Positions 43,390 through 53,131 of a stretch of 64,000 bases of DNA are shown here, one piece after another; position 1 is the first letter of the stretch; every line of letters starts with the position of its first letter. The notes beneath the pieces were generated by a model. The model was not told where the DNA came from, searched no databases, and worked only from the letters and a program-made list of their open reading frames with translations. This DNA comes from CAYSCW01 sp964449165. Its GTDB lineage: Bacteria > Acidobacteriota > Aminicenantia > Aminicenantales > Aminicenantaceae. The position numbers were made by a program, and so were the translations under genes. Location of the stretch: NCBI GenBank assembly GCA_964449165.1, contig CAYVAT010000003.1, positions 121,173 to 185,172 on the forward strand. Reading direction: 5' to 3'.

Positions 43390-45327
43390 ATGATTCCTTT
43401 AAAATCACGGCTGAGAAAAGAAATTTTTGCGCGCTTAAAAAAGAAATATGCCCTGGAGCTTTCGGATATAGAACTAAATTACACTCCACAGCTCAAGATG
43501 GGAGACCTGGCCCTTGCCCTTCCCTTCCAGCTGGCAAAAAAAATGAAGACTCAACCACGCCTGCTTGCCCAGGAAATGCTGCTTCTTCTTTCTCCTCTTG
43601 AGGGAGTCGAAAAAATAGAGATTGCCGGTCAGGGATATATTAACTTTTTTATAGAAAGAGAAAAATTCTTCATTGAAAAACTTCGCAACCTAGATAGAAC
43701 GGCTTTGACTCCTGAGGAAAGAAAAGTCATCATCGAGCACACCAACATCAATCCCAACAAGGCCGCTCATATCGGACACCTGAGGAATGCCTGCCTCGGA
43801 GATACCCTTGGTCGCTGTATGAAATACAAAGGAGAAAACGTGGAAATTCAAAATTACATAGATGATACTGGAGTGCAGGTGGTGGATGTTGTCTTTGGGT
43901 TAATGGAAATGGAAAAGAAGACACTGGAGGACATCAAAAAATTCGCTGGAAAATTCGATTATTACTGCTGGGATCTTTATTCCCGGGTCTCCTCATACTT
44001 GGAAGATCATCCCGAATTTCAGGAGCGAAAAGCCGAAATCTTAAAAAGGATAGAACTCGGAGAAAATCCCGAAACCGAGATGGCCTATTATGTCTCCCGT
44101 CGGATTCTCAGAACCCATCTTCAAACCATGCGTCGCATCAACGTCAGCTACGATCTCCTTCCCTGTGAAAGCAGTATCCTGGGCTTGAAATTCTGGGAGG
44201 AGGCCTTTTCCCATCTCAAGAATAAAAAAGCCATTTCCCTTGTACAAGAAGGCATAAACAAAGGCTGCTGGGTGATGAGGCTGGAAGGAGATAAAGAAAA
44301 GGAGAAGATCATAGTCCGCTCTGATGGCACAGTGACCTATGTGGGCAAGGATATCGCTTACCAGCTCTGGAAATTCGGGCTTTTGGAGAAGGATTTCTAT
44401 TATAGGCCTTTTCTCCAGGAGAACACTAAGACAATCTGGATAACCACCACCGCTCCAGCCTCAAAATCTCCCGAATTCGGCAGGGGAAGCCTGGTTTATA
44501 ATGTTATTGATATCCGGCAATCCTACCTGCAGCAGGTTGTGGTTCAGGGGCTTAAAGCCCTGAAATACGCTGAACAGGCCCGAAAATCCATCCATTTCTC
44601 CTACGAAATGGTGGCCCTTTCTCCTGAAAGCTTGAAGGAGCTCGACCTGGAAGTCTCAGAGGAAGATAAGGAGAAAAGTTTCCTCGAGGTTTCAGGAAGA
44701 AAAGGATTGGGGATAAAAGCCGACCACCTTCTGGATAGGCTCGAAGAGAAAGCATTGGAAGAGGTAGAGAAAAGAAACCCGGATCTTCCCTCCGACAAAA
44801 AGGCTGAAACAGCATGGAAAATTGCCTGCGGAGCTCTGCGCTATTTTATGCTCAAGTTTGCCAGAAATTCCCTTATCATATTTGATTTTGAGGACGCACT
44901 CAGCTTTGAAGGAGAGACCGGGCCTTATCTCCAGTACACTCTAGTGCGGATTAACAGCATTTTTCGTAAATTAAAAGAAGCCGAGGGATTCAGCGAAGAA
45001 GATATCCAGAAGCTTCTCTCTCTCCAAAAATTTCCTCTCTCGCGGTTTACTGAAAAGGAAAACGAAGATTTCTGGGATATGATCCTTTATGCTTCTCAGT
45101 TTGAGGAAGAAGTGCTTCATTCAATCCGTTCCTTAGAGTTTTCCCATCTGGCTAAATTTGCCTTCAATCTCTGTCAGAAATTTAATTCTTATTATCATAT
45201 CTATCCAGTAAAGGCTGAGAAAGATGCAGAAATCAAGAGCATGCGCATCTTGACCATCTATTATGTAAGAGAAATCCTTATGCGTGCTCTGAGCCTTATG
45301 GGTATCCCTCAACCCGAGCAGATGTAA
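43390..45327 (+). CDS. argS: arginyl-tRNA synthetase
   Basis: Class I synthetase of 645 residues. The N-terminal tRNA-binding domain is followed by the active-site signature EHTNINPNKAAHIGHLRNACLG, shown here in part as NPNKAAHIGHLRN with the HIGH motif. YIDDTGVQVVDVVFG and VRSDGTVTYVGKDIAYQLWK are also present, then SGRKGLGIKADHLLD in place of a classic KMSKS, as is common for ArgRS. The anticodon domain includes ETGPYLQYTLVRINSIFRK. It is monocistronic by layout: a 130-base gap separates it from the ABC genes. Confidence 0.95.
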   Translation: MIPLKSRLRKEIFARLKKKYALELSDIELNYTPQLKMGDLALALPFQLAKKMKTQPRLLAQEMLLLLSPLEGVEKIEIAGQGYINFFIEREKFFIEKLRNLDRTALTPEERKVIIEHTNINPNKAAHIGHLRNACLGDTLGRCMKYKGENVEIQNYIDDTGVQVVDVVFGLMEMEKKTLEDIKKFAGKFDYYCWDLYSRVSSYLEDHPEFQERKAEILKRIELGENPETEMAYYVSRRILRTHLQTMRRINVSYDLLPCESSILGLKFWEEAFSHLKNKKAISLVQEGINKGCWVMRLEGDKEKEKIIVRSDGTVTYVGKDIAYQLWKFGLLEKDFYYRPFLQENTKTIWITTTAPASKSPEFGRGSLVYNVIDIRQSYLQQVVVQGLKALKYAEQARKSIHFSYEMVALSPESLKELDLEVSEEDKEKSFLEVSGRKGLGIKADHLLDRLEEKALEEVEKRNPDLPSDKKAETAWKIACGALRYFMLKFARNSLIIFDFEDALSFEGETGPYLQYTLVRINSIFRKLKEAEGFSEEDIQKLLSLQKFPLSRFTEKENEDFWDMILYASQFEEEVLHSIRSLEFSHLAKFAFNLCQKFNSYYHIYPVKAEKDAEIKSMRILTIYYVREILMRALSLMGIPQPEQM

Positions 45328-45351
45328 GTGGCGAGAAAAGTAGAAATTATC

Positions 45352-45373
45352 CAGGTTTTACCAATCAAACCTG
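45352..45373. repeat. hairpin downstream of argS
   Basis: CAGGTTT (45352-45358) and AAACCTG (45367-45373) form a 7-bp perfect stem with an eight-base loop, 25 bases after argS. The following plus-strand sequence is A-rich rather than T-rich, so it is at best a weak terminator. Confidence 0.4.
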
Positions 45374-45457
45374 ATAAAAATAGGTCGTAACTCAAAACAA
45401 TAAGAAAACGTTTTAAATTATGATTCCCATTCCTCACTTGCGACAAAGGAGAGAAAA

Positions 45458-46384
45458 ATGATTGAAGTGGAACATCTCACAAAAAAATATGGAGATTTGA
45501 TGGCTGTCAGGGATTTGAGCTTCAAGGTAGAACGAGGGAATATTTGGGGTCTTCTAGGGCCGAATGCGGCGGGGAAGACCACTACCATGAGAATTCTAAC
45601 CGGATATCTTCCTGCTACCGACGGGAAAGCTCGAGTTGCTGGATTTGATGTGTTCGAGAAGCCCAATGAGGTAAAGAAAATCATCGGCTATCTTCCGGAG
45701 AATGTACCTCTTTACCCTGACATGACAGTATATTCCTTTCTTAGTTTCGTTGCTGAAATCAAGCAGATCCCTTCCGCCAAGAGAAAAGAAGCGGTGGAGA
45801 AAGCCATAGAGGTCAGCGGCCTGGGATCTGTGAGAGGGAGGCTCATCAGGAACATCTCCAGAGGATTTAAGCAACGAGTGGGGATCGCTCAGTGCTTAAT
45901 TCATGATCCTCAGGTTTTAGTTCTCGATGAACCCACAATCGGCTTAGATCCAGCTCAGATCATAGAGATCCGAAAGCTCATCACATCTCTTAAAGGTGAA
46001 CACACCATCATACTCTCCACTCATATTCTGGCAGAAGTAACCCAGACTTGCGATGGTGTGGTAATCATCAACGAAGGCCTGCTCATGGCTTCCGGCTCTT
46101 TAGAGGAACTGACCGCCTCTTTTACTCAAAATGAAGGGATTTTCCTCAAGCTCAAGAAAGGAGGAGAAGAAACCAGCTTACTCTTGAAATCCATTCCAGG
46201 CGTCAATCGAGTTGCTCGCGAGGACGACGGTTTTACCGTTGAATGGGCCAGAGGAAAGGACATCAGGGACGACATCACAAAATTCATCGTAGAGAAAGAC
46301 CTGGGCCTTATGGAAATGAGACCGCTGGCCATGAACATCGAAGACCTTTATCTCAGAGTCATTTCAGGAGGTGTGGAGCAATGA
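45458..46384 (+). CDS. ABC transporter ATP-binding protein (Gld/ABC-2 type)
   Basis: A 308-residue ATPase with Walker A GPNAAGKTTTMR, signature ISRGFKQRVGIAQ (S-R-G in place of LSGGQ), Walker B VLVLDEPTIGLDP and the H-loop Thr/His in LSTHILAEV. The C-terminal extension is typical of ABC-2 exporters. It overlaps the permease gene by four bases (ATGA). The four-gene set resembles the GldA-GldF-GldG group of Bacteroidetes gliding, but such exporters are widespread in non-gliding bacteria, so motility should not be inferred. Confidence 0.9.
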   Translation: MIEVEHLTKKYGDLMAVRDLSFKVERGNIWGLLGPNAAGKTTTMRILTGYLPATDGKARVAGFDVFEKPNEVKKIIGYLPENVPLYPDMTVYSFLSFVAEIKQIPSAKRKEAVEKAIEVSGLGSVRGRLIRNISRGFKQRVGIAQCLIHDPQVLVLDEPTIGLDPAQIIEIRKLITSLKGEHTIILSTHILAEVTQTCDGVVIINEGLLMASGSLEELTASFTQNEGIFLKLKKGGEETSLLLKSIPGVNRVAREDDGFTVEWARGKDIRDDITKFIVEKDLGLMEMRPLAMNIEDLYLRVISGGVEQ

Positions 46385-47148
46385 AAAACATATGGGCCAT
46401 ATGCAAAAAGGAAATCAAGGCTTACTTCACTTCTCCTATCGCCTATGTGGTAATCACTGTATTCCTGGTTCTGGTGGGATTTTTCTTCTACAGCCTTATC
46501 TGGTGGTTCAACTCACAATCCATACAGATGGCCAGAAATCCCTACTATTTCCAGCAGATGAATATCAACCAGATGGTTTATTCCCCTCTCTTCCATAACA
46601 TCAGCATCATTTTACTCCTTATGATTCCTCTTTTGACTATGCGCCTCTTCTCAGAAGAAAAGAAGATCAATACAGATGAGCTCCTCTATACTTCTCCTCT
46701 GTCCATATCCCAGATCATATTGGGAAAATATCTGGCCTCCCTTTTTGTCCTGGCAGTGATGCTTTTTCTCACAGGAATCCTTTCTATCTTTATTTTTGCT
46801 TACGGAAACCCAGAGTTTGTTCCTATCCTTGATGGCTATCTCGGCCTTTTCCTGATGGGAGCCGCTTTCATCTCTGCTGGCATCTTTTTTTCATCGCTGA
46901 CCGAGAATCAGATTGTCTCGGCAATTCTCACCTTCGGAGCTCTTCTCCTTTTTTGGATCTTGAACTGGGCCTCCTATTCTGCGGGAGGAATCTGGAAATC
47001 TGTTCTTAACTATCTTTCCATATTCCAACATTTCGATGACATGACCAAAGGGATTATGGATACCACCGACATTGTCTATTATCTGAGTTTTGCCTTCTTC
47101 GGACTTTTTCTAACACATTCTGTTATACAATCGCGAAGGTGGAGGTAA
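46381..47148 (+). CDS. ABC-2 type permease (GldF-like)
   Basis: A 255-residue integral membrane protein with about six helices. It begins with IWAICKKEIKAYFTSPIAYVV, a standard start for this family, and contains the conserved TMRLFSEEKKINTDELLYTSP before helix three. The ATG at 46381 overlaps the ATPase stop and follows GGAGGTG; a longer upstream frame lies inside the ATPase gene and is not used. The substrate is unknown. Confidence 0.9.
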   Translation: MKNIWAICKKEIKAYFTSPIAYVVITVFLVLVGFFFYSLIWWFNSQSIQMARNPYYFQQMNINQMVYSPLFHNISIILLLMIPLLTMRLFSEEKKINTDELLYTSPLSISQIILGKYLASLFVLAVMLFLTGILSIFIFAYGNPEFVPILDGYLGLFLMGAAFISAGIFFSSLTENQIVSAILTFGALLLFWILNWASYSAGGIWKSVLNYLSIFQHFDDMTKGIMDTTDIVYYLSFAFFGLFLTHSVIQSRRWR

Positions 47149-47150
47149 AG

Positions 47151-48758
47151 ATGGAAAAGATTAAGAAAAACCTAAATTATATAGCCCTGGCTTTGATTTT
47201 TCTTGCTCTGATCTCACTTAGAATCTGGCCTTATAAAAAAGCAGCCCCTCTCATTCTAGGATTGCTGGGGATCATCTTTCTAGGTATCTATATTTATCTA
47301 AACCTTTCTCTTCTCAAACAGAGTTTCAAGCGCAAGTCATTCCTCTACTCCAGCAATCTTTTACTGATCATTGTTTTGGTGCTGGGGATTCTGGTGATGG
47401 TTAATTATTTTTTCGCCAATCACCACTATCGGTTTGACTTTACTCAAGCCAAGCTCCACAGTCTTTCCGATCAATCCGTTCAGGTTCTCAAAAACCTGAA
47501 AAATGATTTGAAAATCACATGTTTCTTCAGAGAAGATAACTTCAACCGTTCCAGCATGGAGCACTTGATGGAAATTTACGCTTACCACTCCAAAAAGATC
47601 AAGTATGAGTTTATCGATCCGGATAAAAATCCCGGGATGGTAAAACGCTACGATATTTCAGAGGATGGAACGACGATATTTGAAAGCGGAGGTAAGGAAA
47701 GCCGCATCACTTCCACCAGCGAAGAAGATATTACCAACGCCATTATAAAGGTTTCCCGGGAGAAGAAAAAAGTTATCTACTTTCTGGAAGGCCATGGGGA
47801 GAAAAGCATTGACGAGACGGGTGAACGAGGTTATTCGCTGTCTAAAAACGAGCTGGAAAAGCTCAGTTATGAGGTCAAAAAGTTAACCTTGGCCTTGTCT
47901 GAGAAATTTCCTGAAGACTGTTCTCTGCTGGTTATCCCCGGCCCAGAAAAGGATCTCCTGCCTAACGAGTTAGAGACTCTCAAGAATTATCTCAGTAAAG
48001 GAGGCAGGGTTTTCTTCATGATCGACCCGGAAAGCGTTCCAGGACTGGTCCCGTTTCTCAAAAATTACGGAATTCAGCTGGAAAACGACCTGGTTGTGGA
48101 CACGGTCTCCCGTCTCATCGGAGGCGATTATTTCATGCCAGTGGTCAGCGAATACGAAGCTCATGCTATCACCAGAAAATTTCGCTATGCCACCTTCTTT
48201 CCTTATGCCAGATCAGTAGAAAAAACTGAGAAGAAACCCGAAGGGGTCTCTGTGGATATCTTGGCCAAGAGTAGTCCCAACTCCTGGGCAGAGAGGCAGC
48301 TCGACATGAGAGAGGTCTCTTTCGATAAAGAGAAAGATAAAGCTGGTCCCATCTCTCTAGCCGCTGTGGCCACCATAAAGCCCAAAAAGGAGGAAGAAAA
48401 GACTCAAGATCAAGAGGAGAAAAAAGAAGAAACAGAGAAGAAGGGAGAAGGAGAGGAAAAAGTGGAGGGAAAATCCGAACCTGAGAAGGAAGGGCGCCTT
48501 GCCGTCTTCGGAGACTCTGACTTTGCTTCCAACACTTACTACAACCTCTCCGGTAACGGAAATCTCTTCCTAAACACCGTCAACTGGTTGACTGAAGAGG
48601 CAGATCTCATCTCCATTCAGCCGAAGACCTCTTCTCCCCGAACCATCCAGCTTTCTCCTTCTCAGGGCAGGATGATTTTCTTTGTATCCATCATCATTCT
48701 TCCCCTTGTTGTTTTGATCACGGGGATTTCCATCTGGATAAGGAGAAGATCTCTATGA
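47151..48758 (+). CDS. GldG-type ABC auxiliary protein
   Basis: A 535-residue membrane-anchored protein. Two or three N-terminal helices are followed by a large periplasmic domain of the GldG/ABC-type auxiliary family: FDFTQAKLHSLSDQSVQVLKNL, KVIYFLEGHGEKSIDE and LVIPGPEKDLLPNELE. Next come a charged 40-residue Lys/Glu linker, the FGDSDFASNTYYNLSGNGNLF motif and a final helix. GGAGG lies before the ATG. The linker is compositionally extreme and probably disordered. It acts with the adjacent ATPase and permease. Confidence 0.85.
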   Translation: MEKIKKNLNYIALALIFLALISLRIWPYKKAAPLILGLLGIIFLGIYIYLNLSLLKQSFKRKSFLYSSNLLLIIVLVLGILVMVNYFFANHHYRFDFTQAKLHSLSDQSVQVLKNLKNDLKITCFFREDNFNRSSMEHLMEIYAYHSKKIKYEFIDPDKNPGMVKRYDISEDGTTIFESGGKESRITSTSEEDITNAIIKVSREKKKVIYFLEGHGEKSIDETGERGYSLSKNELEKLSYEVKKLTLALSEKFPEDCSLLVIPGPEKDLLPNELETLKNYLSKGGRVFFMIDPESVPGLVPFLKNYGIQLENDLVVDTVSRLIGGDYFMPVVSEYEAHAITRKFRYATFFPYARSVEKTEKKPEGVSVDILAKSSPNSWAERQLDMREVSFDKEKDKAGPISLAAVATIKPKKEEEKTQDQEEKKEETEKKGEGEEKVEGKSEPEKEGRLAVFGDSDFASNTYYNLSGNGNLFLNTVNWLTEEADLISIQPKTSSPRTIQLSPSQGRMIFFVSIIILPLVVLITGISIWIRRRSL

Positions 48759-50113
48759 AGATAAAAACTACTCTGATTCTCTTTGCCGTCTTTCTGGGAT
48801 TGTTGGTCTTTGTTTATTTTTTTGAAATAAGGGGAAAAGGCGAGGAAGAAGCTGAGAAACTGGTGGATCTTCCTTCAGATGAAGTCCAGAAGATCGTTTT
48901 CGAGACAAAAAATGAAGCCATCACCTTTAGCAGAGATGAGAAAGACTGGCTTATAACTAAGCCGTTGGAGGCAAAAGCTGACAAGATTGAAGTGGACAGC
49001 CTGGCCGATGACTTTTGCCGGTTGAGGATAGAAAGGGTGGTTGAAAATCAACCATCAGACCTTGAGCGCTATGGAATCCCTAAGCAGGAAATTTCCCTCT
49101 ACTTCAAAGGAAAGGAACAGCCGATAAGAATACTGATCGGTGAGGAGAATCCGTTAGATGGCACCTATTTTGCCAAAAGGGAGGATGAAGCGAGAGTTGT
49201 CCTCATCCCCAGTCAATTAAAAAATCACCTGGAGAAAGGTCTTTTCGATTTTAGGATGAAAGATGTCTTTCGCTTTGAAACAGACAATGTGAAAGGCATA
49301 AAACTGAGGGCAAAAGATGTCGAATGGAGGGCTCTGAAAAAGGCGGATGAATGGTTCCTTAAAAGACCTGTAGAAGCTCTGGCTGAATCGAGTAAAATCA
49401 GCGATATTTTGTATGCTCTTTCCAATCTGAAAGCCAAGGAATTCGTCTCAGAGGAAAAGAAAGAAGAGGAAATCAAAGCCTACGGGCTGGACCATCCTGA
49501 CTATGAAATCACCCTGGAAATGCCCTTGGAGAACAAGGAGATCACCTTCTTTCTCCAGAAGAAAGATGACAAGCTCTATGCCACAACCTCTCTCTCCTCA
49601 AAAATCATCACCGGTGAAGATTCAATCCTGTCAAGCCTGGAGAAGAAGCCACAGGAATTACGGGAAAAAGAAGTTGCCGACTTTTACAACTGGGAAGCCA
49701 ACAAGCTCCATCTCAAGAGAGGCGAGATCGACTGGACTCTGATCAAAGATGAGGATGATAACTGGCGCTTTGAATCTCCCATAGAAGAAGCGGCATCCAA
49801 GGAAAAGATCGAAGCATTCATCCGCAAAATAGAAGGCCTTGAAGCTGATGAGTTTATCGATCCTCCCTTTAATTTGAAAGACTACGGATTAGAAAGTCCT
49901 CAAGCTGAAGTCAAGGTCTGGGTTAAAGATGACGATAAAAAGCCAAAGGAAATCGTTCTTCTCATCGGCAACGAAGATAAGGAAGCCAAGAAGGCTTTTG
50001 TGAAAAACGTCAGATTCGATTATATTTTTCGAGTGGATTCCAGTTTTTTGGATGAATTTCCCAAGGAATTAAAAGAGTGGAAGAGAGAAGAGGAAAAAGA
50101 GCCGAAAAAATAA
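48755..50113 (+). CDS. DUF4340 family protein
   Basis: A 452-residue protein with one N-terminal membrane anchor (TLILFAVFLGLLVFVYFFEI) and a repeated extracytoplasmic module: DWLITKPLEAKADKIEVDSL, EWFLKRPVEALAESSKI and NWRFESPIEEAASKEKI are three copies of the DUF4340 pattern. It is typically encoded after GldG-like genes, as here with a four-base overlap (ATGA), and probably forms part of the same transport machine. It ends in a Lys/Glu-rich tail. Confidence 0.87.
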   Translation: MKIKTTLILFAVFLGLLVFVYFFEIRGKGEEEAEKLVDLPSDEVQKIVFETKNEAITFSRDEKDWLITKPLEAKADKIEVDSLADDFCRLRIERVVENQPSDLERYGIPKQEISLYFKGKEQPIRILIGEENPLDGTYFAKREDEARVVLIPSQLKNHLEKGLFDFRMKDVFRFETDNVKGIKLRAKDVEWRALKKADEWFLKRPVEALAESSKISDILYALSNLKAKEFVSEEKKEEEIKAYGLDHPDYEITLEMPLENKEITFFLQKKDDKLYATTSLSSKIITGEDSILSSLEKKPQELREKEVADFYNWEANKLHLKRGEIDWTLIKDEDDNWRFESPIEEAASKEKIEAFIRKIEGLEADEFIDPPFNLKDYGLESPQAEVKVWVKDDDKKPKEIVLLIGNEDKEAKKAFVKNVRFDYIFRVDSSFLDEFPKELKEWKREEEKEPKK

Positions 50114-50129
50114 GCTGATTCATCCTTTT

Positions 50130-50135
50130 TATAAT
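50130..50135 (+). promoter_or_regulatory. putative -10 element of the permease-DUF1177-AroM operon
   Basis: A perfect TATAAT lies 12 bases before the permease ATG, which has no Shine-Dalgarno. No good -35 is visible, so the call rests on the -10 and position only; the leader would be about six bases. Confidence 0.35.
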
Positions 50136-50147
50136 AATAATTCATAG

Positions 50148-51482
50148 ATGGAAAAAGAGAGGAGGAGCGAGGAACTTTTAGAAGACTACTCTTTAGAATC
50201 TGTTCCCCTGGAACGCAGAAAAAGCTGGATCAACCTGGCAGTCATCTGGATCGGAATCGCTGTGGTCATGTCAGCGATTTTTCGAGGGATGATGATCGGA
50301 CTGGGCCTGGGGAATATATCGAGTGTAATCATCTCTTACCTTCTGGGAGAAGTCATTCTCATCGCTGTGATGGGACTCACAGGTTATATCGGGGCCAAAA
50401 CAGGATTCTCTACACCTCTCATTGCTAATCTGTCCTTCGGTCGGATTGGGGCCATCCTTATCTCCCTTTCCATTGCCTTTTCTCTGATCGGCTGGTTTGG
50501 CGTACAGGCTGCTTTTTTTGCACGAACCGTCCAGTTTTATTTCGGTATGCATCTCTCCATTCCTCTCCTCTCTTTCTGCTGTGGGGTCTTGATGATGATC
50601 CCAGCTATTTTTGGCATTCGCGGTCTAAGCGCTCTCAGTTGGGCAGCCTCTCCCTTTATGGTAGTTATTTTTCTGTGGGGAATAATGAAGATGGGTCTAC
50701 ATTTCCTTCCCTCTGAAACCTTGATTTCTCTGGCTGTCAATCATAAGCCTGATCCCTACCCTTTAACCGTGGGAGCAGCTGCTTCCATCGTAGCCGGAGG
50801 TTTCATAGTTGGGGCCACCACCAGCGCAGACATTTTTCGCTATGCCCGTCCACGCATGAAAGACATCTTCTCTGCTGCAGCCTTGGCCATGGGAGCAAGC
50901 GCTTTACTCCATCTCGTGGGCTCGATCTTGGCTATGAACACAGGGCTCTATCATGAAAGACTTCCAGAACTCATCATCGGTAATCAATACCTCGGTTTAG
51001 GATTTATCGGATTCTTGGTTCTTCTTCTTGCCCAATGGACCACCAACGACAGCAACATTTACTCCTCTGTTTTGGCTTTAAATAATATTTTCCAGGTGAA
51101 AAGATGGAAAGTCACCATCGCAGCAGGTGTCATCGCTTCTCTTTTTGCATCCCTTGGCATCCTGGAAAGATTGGAGCTCTTTTTGGTCATACTCACTGTG
51201 AGTATCGGGCCTATCGGAGGTATTTTCCTGACCGATTATTATTTTTTGAAAAGGCTTCCAAAGCGGAGTTCCAAACAAAAGAGTTTTTCAAGGCTAAATT
51301 CTAAAGCCCTGGCGGTTTACATCATCTCTTTTTTCATTGGATGGACCACATCAGGGCATCCTTTCACCATCAAAGTATTCCCCTTCTCAGTATTTGCTTT
51401 TAATGGAATACTCTCTTCCATCGTGCTCTATTACACACTCATGAAAATCTTTCCTTTTAAGGAGCGAAAAAATGGCCTTTAA
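50148..51482 (+). CDS. NCS1/cytosine-permease-type transporter
   Basis: A 444-residue membrane protein with about twelve helices. The N-terminal SLESVPLERRKSWINLAVIWIG and the early AKTGFSTPLIANLSFGRIGA match the cytosine permease (CodB) branch of the NCS1 family, which imports nucleobases and related compounds with a cation. It overlaps the DUF1177 gene by 11 bases, so the three genes of this group form an operon. The cargo is not known; a nucleobase, hydantoin or similar small compound is likely by family. Confidence 0.85.
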   Translation: MEKERRSEELLEDYSLESVPLERRKSWINLAVIWIGIAVVMSAIFRGMMIGLGLGNISSVIISYLLGEVILIAVMGLTGYIGAKTGFSTPLIANLSFGRIGAILISLSIAFSLIGWFGVQAAFFARTVQFYFGMHLSIPLLSFCCGVLMMIPAIFGIRGLSALSWAASPFMVVIFLWGIMKMGLHFLPSETLISLAVNHKPDPYPLTVGAAASIVAGGFIVGATTSADIFRYARPRMKDIFSAAALAMGASALLHLVGSILAMNTGLYHERLPELIIGNQYLGLGFIGFLVLLLAQWTTNDSNIYSSVLALNNIFQVKRWKVTIAAGVIASLFASLGILERLELFLVILTVSIGPIGGIFLTDYYFLKRLPKRSSKQKSFSRLNSKALAVYIISFFIGWTTSGHPFTIKVFPFSVFAFNGILSSIVLYYTLMKIFPFKERKNGL

Positions 51483-52413
51483 GCAAGTCATCGAAGTTTA
51501 TGAACTATTGGAAACGCCAAAAATTGTGAAAGAAGAAATTATCGGTTTCTTCACAGAAAAGGGAGTGGAAAAGTCGGAAATAGAAATGCACAAAGTGAAG
51601 GAAGAAAGAGGAGAAACAGATTTCATAAAGGTCATAATAAAAGGCAAAAAGGGGCGATCTGAGGGAGGAAAATCTCCTACATTGGGGATCATCGGCCGCC
51701 TGGGAGGAATCGGAGCCAGACCCCATAAGCTAGGTTTGGTCTCGGATGCAGATGGAGCATTAACCGCTTTTGCCAGTGCTTCCAAAATTTTGGAAATGCG
51801 AAAAAAAGGAGACATTCTCAGAGGTGATGTGATTGTAGCCACCCATCTTTGTCCCCATTCTCCTGTCATCCCTCATGACCCAGTCCCTTTTATGGGTGCA
51901 CCTGTTTCCCTGGAAACGATGAACAAGCATGAAGTCGATGAGCGTATGGAAGCTATCCTTTCCATAGATACCACAAAAGGGAACCGGATCATCAACAAGA
52001 GAGGGTTTGCTATCTCTCCCACTATTAAAGACGGTTATATCCTGCGAGTGAGTGAGGATCTGTTGGATATCATGCAGATTGTTACTGGAAAATTGCCTGT
52101 GGTTTTCCCGATCACAACTCAAGATATAACGCCCTACGGTAACCATGTTTACCATCTCAACAGCATTCTCCAGCCTTCCACTTCCACCAATGCTCCTGTT
52201 GTGGGAGTGGCGATTACTACGGAAGTTCCTGTGCCGGGATGCGCCACAGGAGCAAATCAAGTCGTAGACATAGAGATGGCGGTCAGATTCGTGGTAGAGG
52301 TCGCCAAATCATTCGGAAACAGGAAATGTCCCTTTTATGATGAGAAAGAATTTGAGAAATTGCTTTCTCTCTACGGCCCCTTAGAACACTTAAAGACATT
52401 GAGAAAAAAGTGA
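51472..52413 (+). CDS. DUF1177 family protein
   Basis: A 313-residue protein with the DUF1177 core: LGIIGRLGGIGARPHKLGLVSDADGA (in part GGIGARPHKLGLVSDADG), GDVIVATHLCPHSPVIPHDPVPFMG and VAITTEVPVPGCATG. Conserved His and Asp residues suggest a metal-dependent enzyme, but no reaction is known. Such genes recur next to AroM and permease genes. A ribosome site AAGGAGCG lies just before the ATG. AroM starts immediately after its stop. Confidence 0.87.
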   Translation: MAFKQVIEVYELLETPKIVKEEIIGFFTEKGVEKSEIEMHKVKEERGETDFIKVIIKGKKGRSEGGKSPTLGIIGRLGGIGARPHKLGLVSDADGALTAFASASKILEMRKKGDILRGDVIVATHLCPHSPVIPHDPVPFMGAPVSLETMNKHEVDERMEAILSIDTTKGNRIINKRGFAISPTIKDGYILRVSEDLLDIMQIVTGKLPVVFPITTQDITPYGNHVYHLNSILQPSTSTNAPVVGVAITTEVPVPGCATGANQVVDIEMAVRFVVEVAKSFGNRKCPFYDEKEFEKLLSLYGPLEHLKTLRKK

Positions 52414-53088
52414 ATGAAAGCCAAGAAGTTGAGAGTCGGGCTTCTCACCATAGGCCAGTCTCCAAGGGATGATCTTGTCCCTGAGATAAAGCCTCTTTTC
52501 TTGCCTCATATCGAAATTGTAGAATACGGTTTACTGGATGAACTGAGTTCAGAAGAAATTAAGTTATTAGCTCCCGACACCGGAGAAATGCCTTTGGTTA
52601 CTCGCCTGAAAGACGGAAGTCAGGCTCAATTGGGAGAAAAGAAGATAAACGGTCTTCTGCACGAAGCTATCGATTTGATGATAGAAAATATGAAAGTAAA
52701 AGCGATAGGAATTCTGTGTACTCATGAATTCTCCATAACAAAGCCTTCCTGTCCCATCGTCTCTCCTTTCCACTGTTTAAAATTCTTGGTCGACGAGATA
52801 TTAGAAGTCGGGACTCTAGGGGTGCTTGTGCCCCTGGAGAGCCAGATGGAAAGGACAAAGAAAAAATGGGAAAGAGAGAAGGTCATTGTGGAGGCTAAAT
52901 CTCCCTATGTTAAAGGCAAAACCTGGAAAGAAATCTCAAAAATCTTCGTGAGAGAAAAAATAGAAGCCATCATCCTGGATTGTATAGGTTATAAGATTGA
53001 TGACCGACGTAAAATACAATATCTTATTCCCGTTCCCGCCCTCCTGCCTAGAGCAATCCTTGCCCATGCTATCAATCAACTCTTTTAA
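52414..53088 (+). CDS. AroM family protein
   Basis: A 224-residue protein of the AroM family: LRVGLLTIGQSPRDDLVPEI at the N-terminus, then DGSQAQLGEKKI, AIGILCTHEFSI and ILDCIGY. The fold is related to the Asp/Glu/hydantoin racemase group, and two Cys residues occupy the approximate positions of that group's catalytic pair (ILCTHE, LDCIGY). The catalytic assignment is inference. Together with DUF1177 and the permease it may form an uptake-and-conversion module. Confidence 0.85.
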   Translation: MKAKKLRVGLLTIGQSPRDDLVPEIKPLFLPHIEIVEYGLLDELSSEEIKLLAPDTGEMPLVTRLKDGSQAQLGEKKINGLLHEAIDLMIENMKVKAIGILCTHEFSITKPSCPIVSPFHCLKFLVDEILEVGTLGVLVPLESQMERTKKKWEREKVIVEAKSPYVKGKTWKEISKIFVREKIEAIILDCIGYKIDDRRKIQYLIPVPALLPRAILAHAINQLF

Positions 53089-53131
53089 TATAAAGATTAG
53101 AGGGTGTTCTGCATTTCCATTATGTATAAAA

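Noticed and set aside
45458..50113. Gliding motility machinery
   Set aside because: The GldA/F/G-like proteins belong to a broad exporter family; no other gliding genes (gldK-N, spr) are present in the window.
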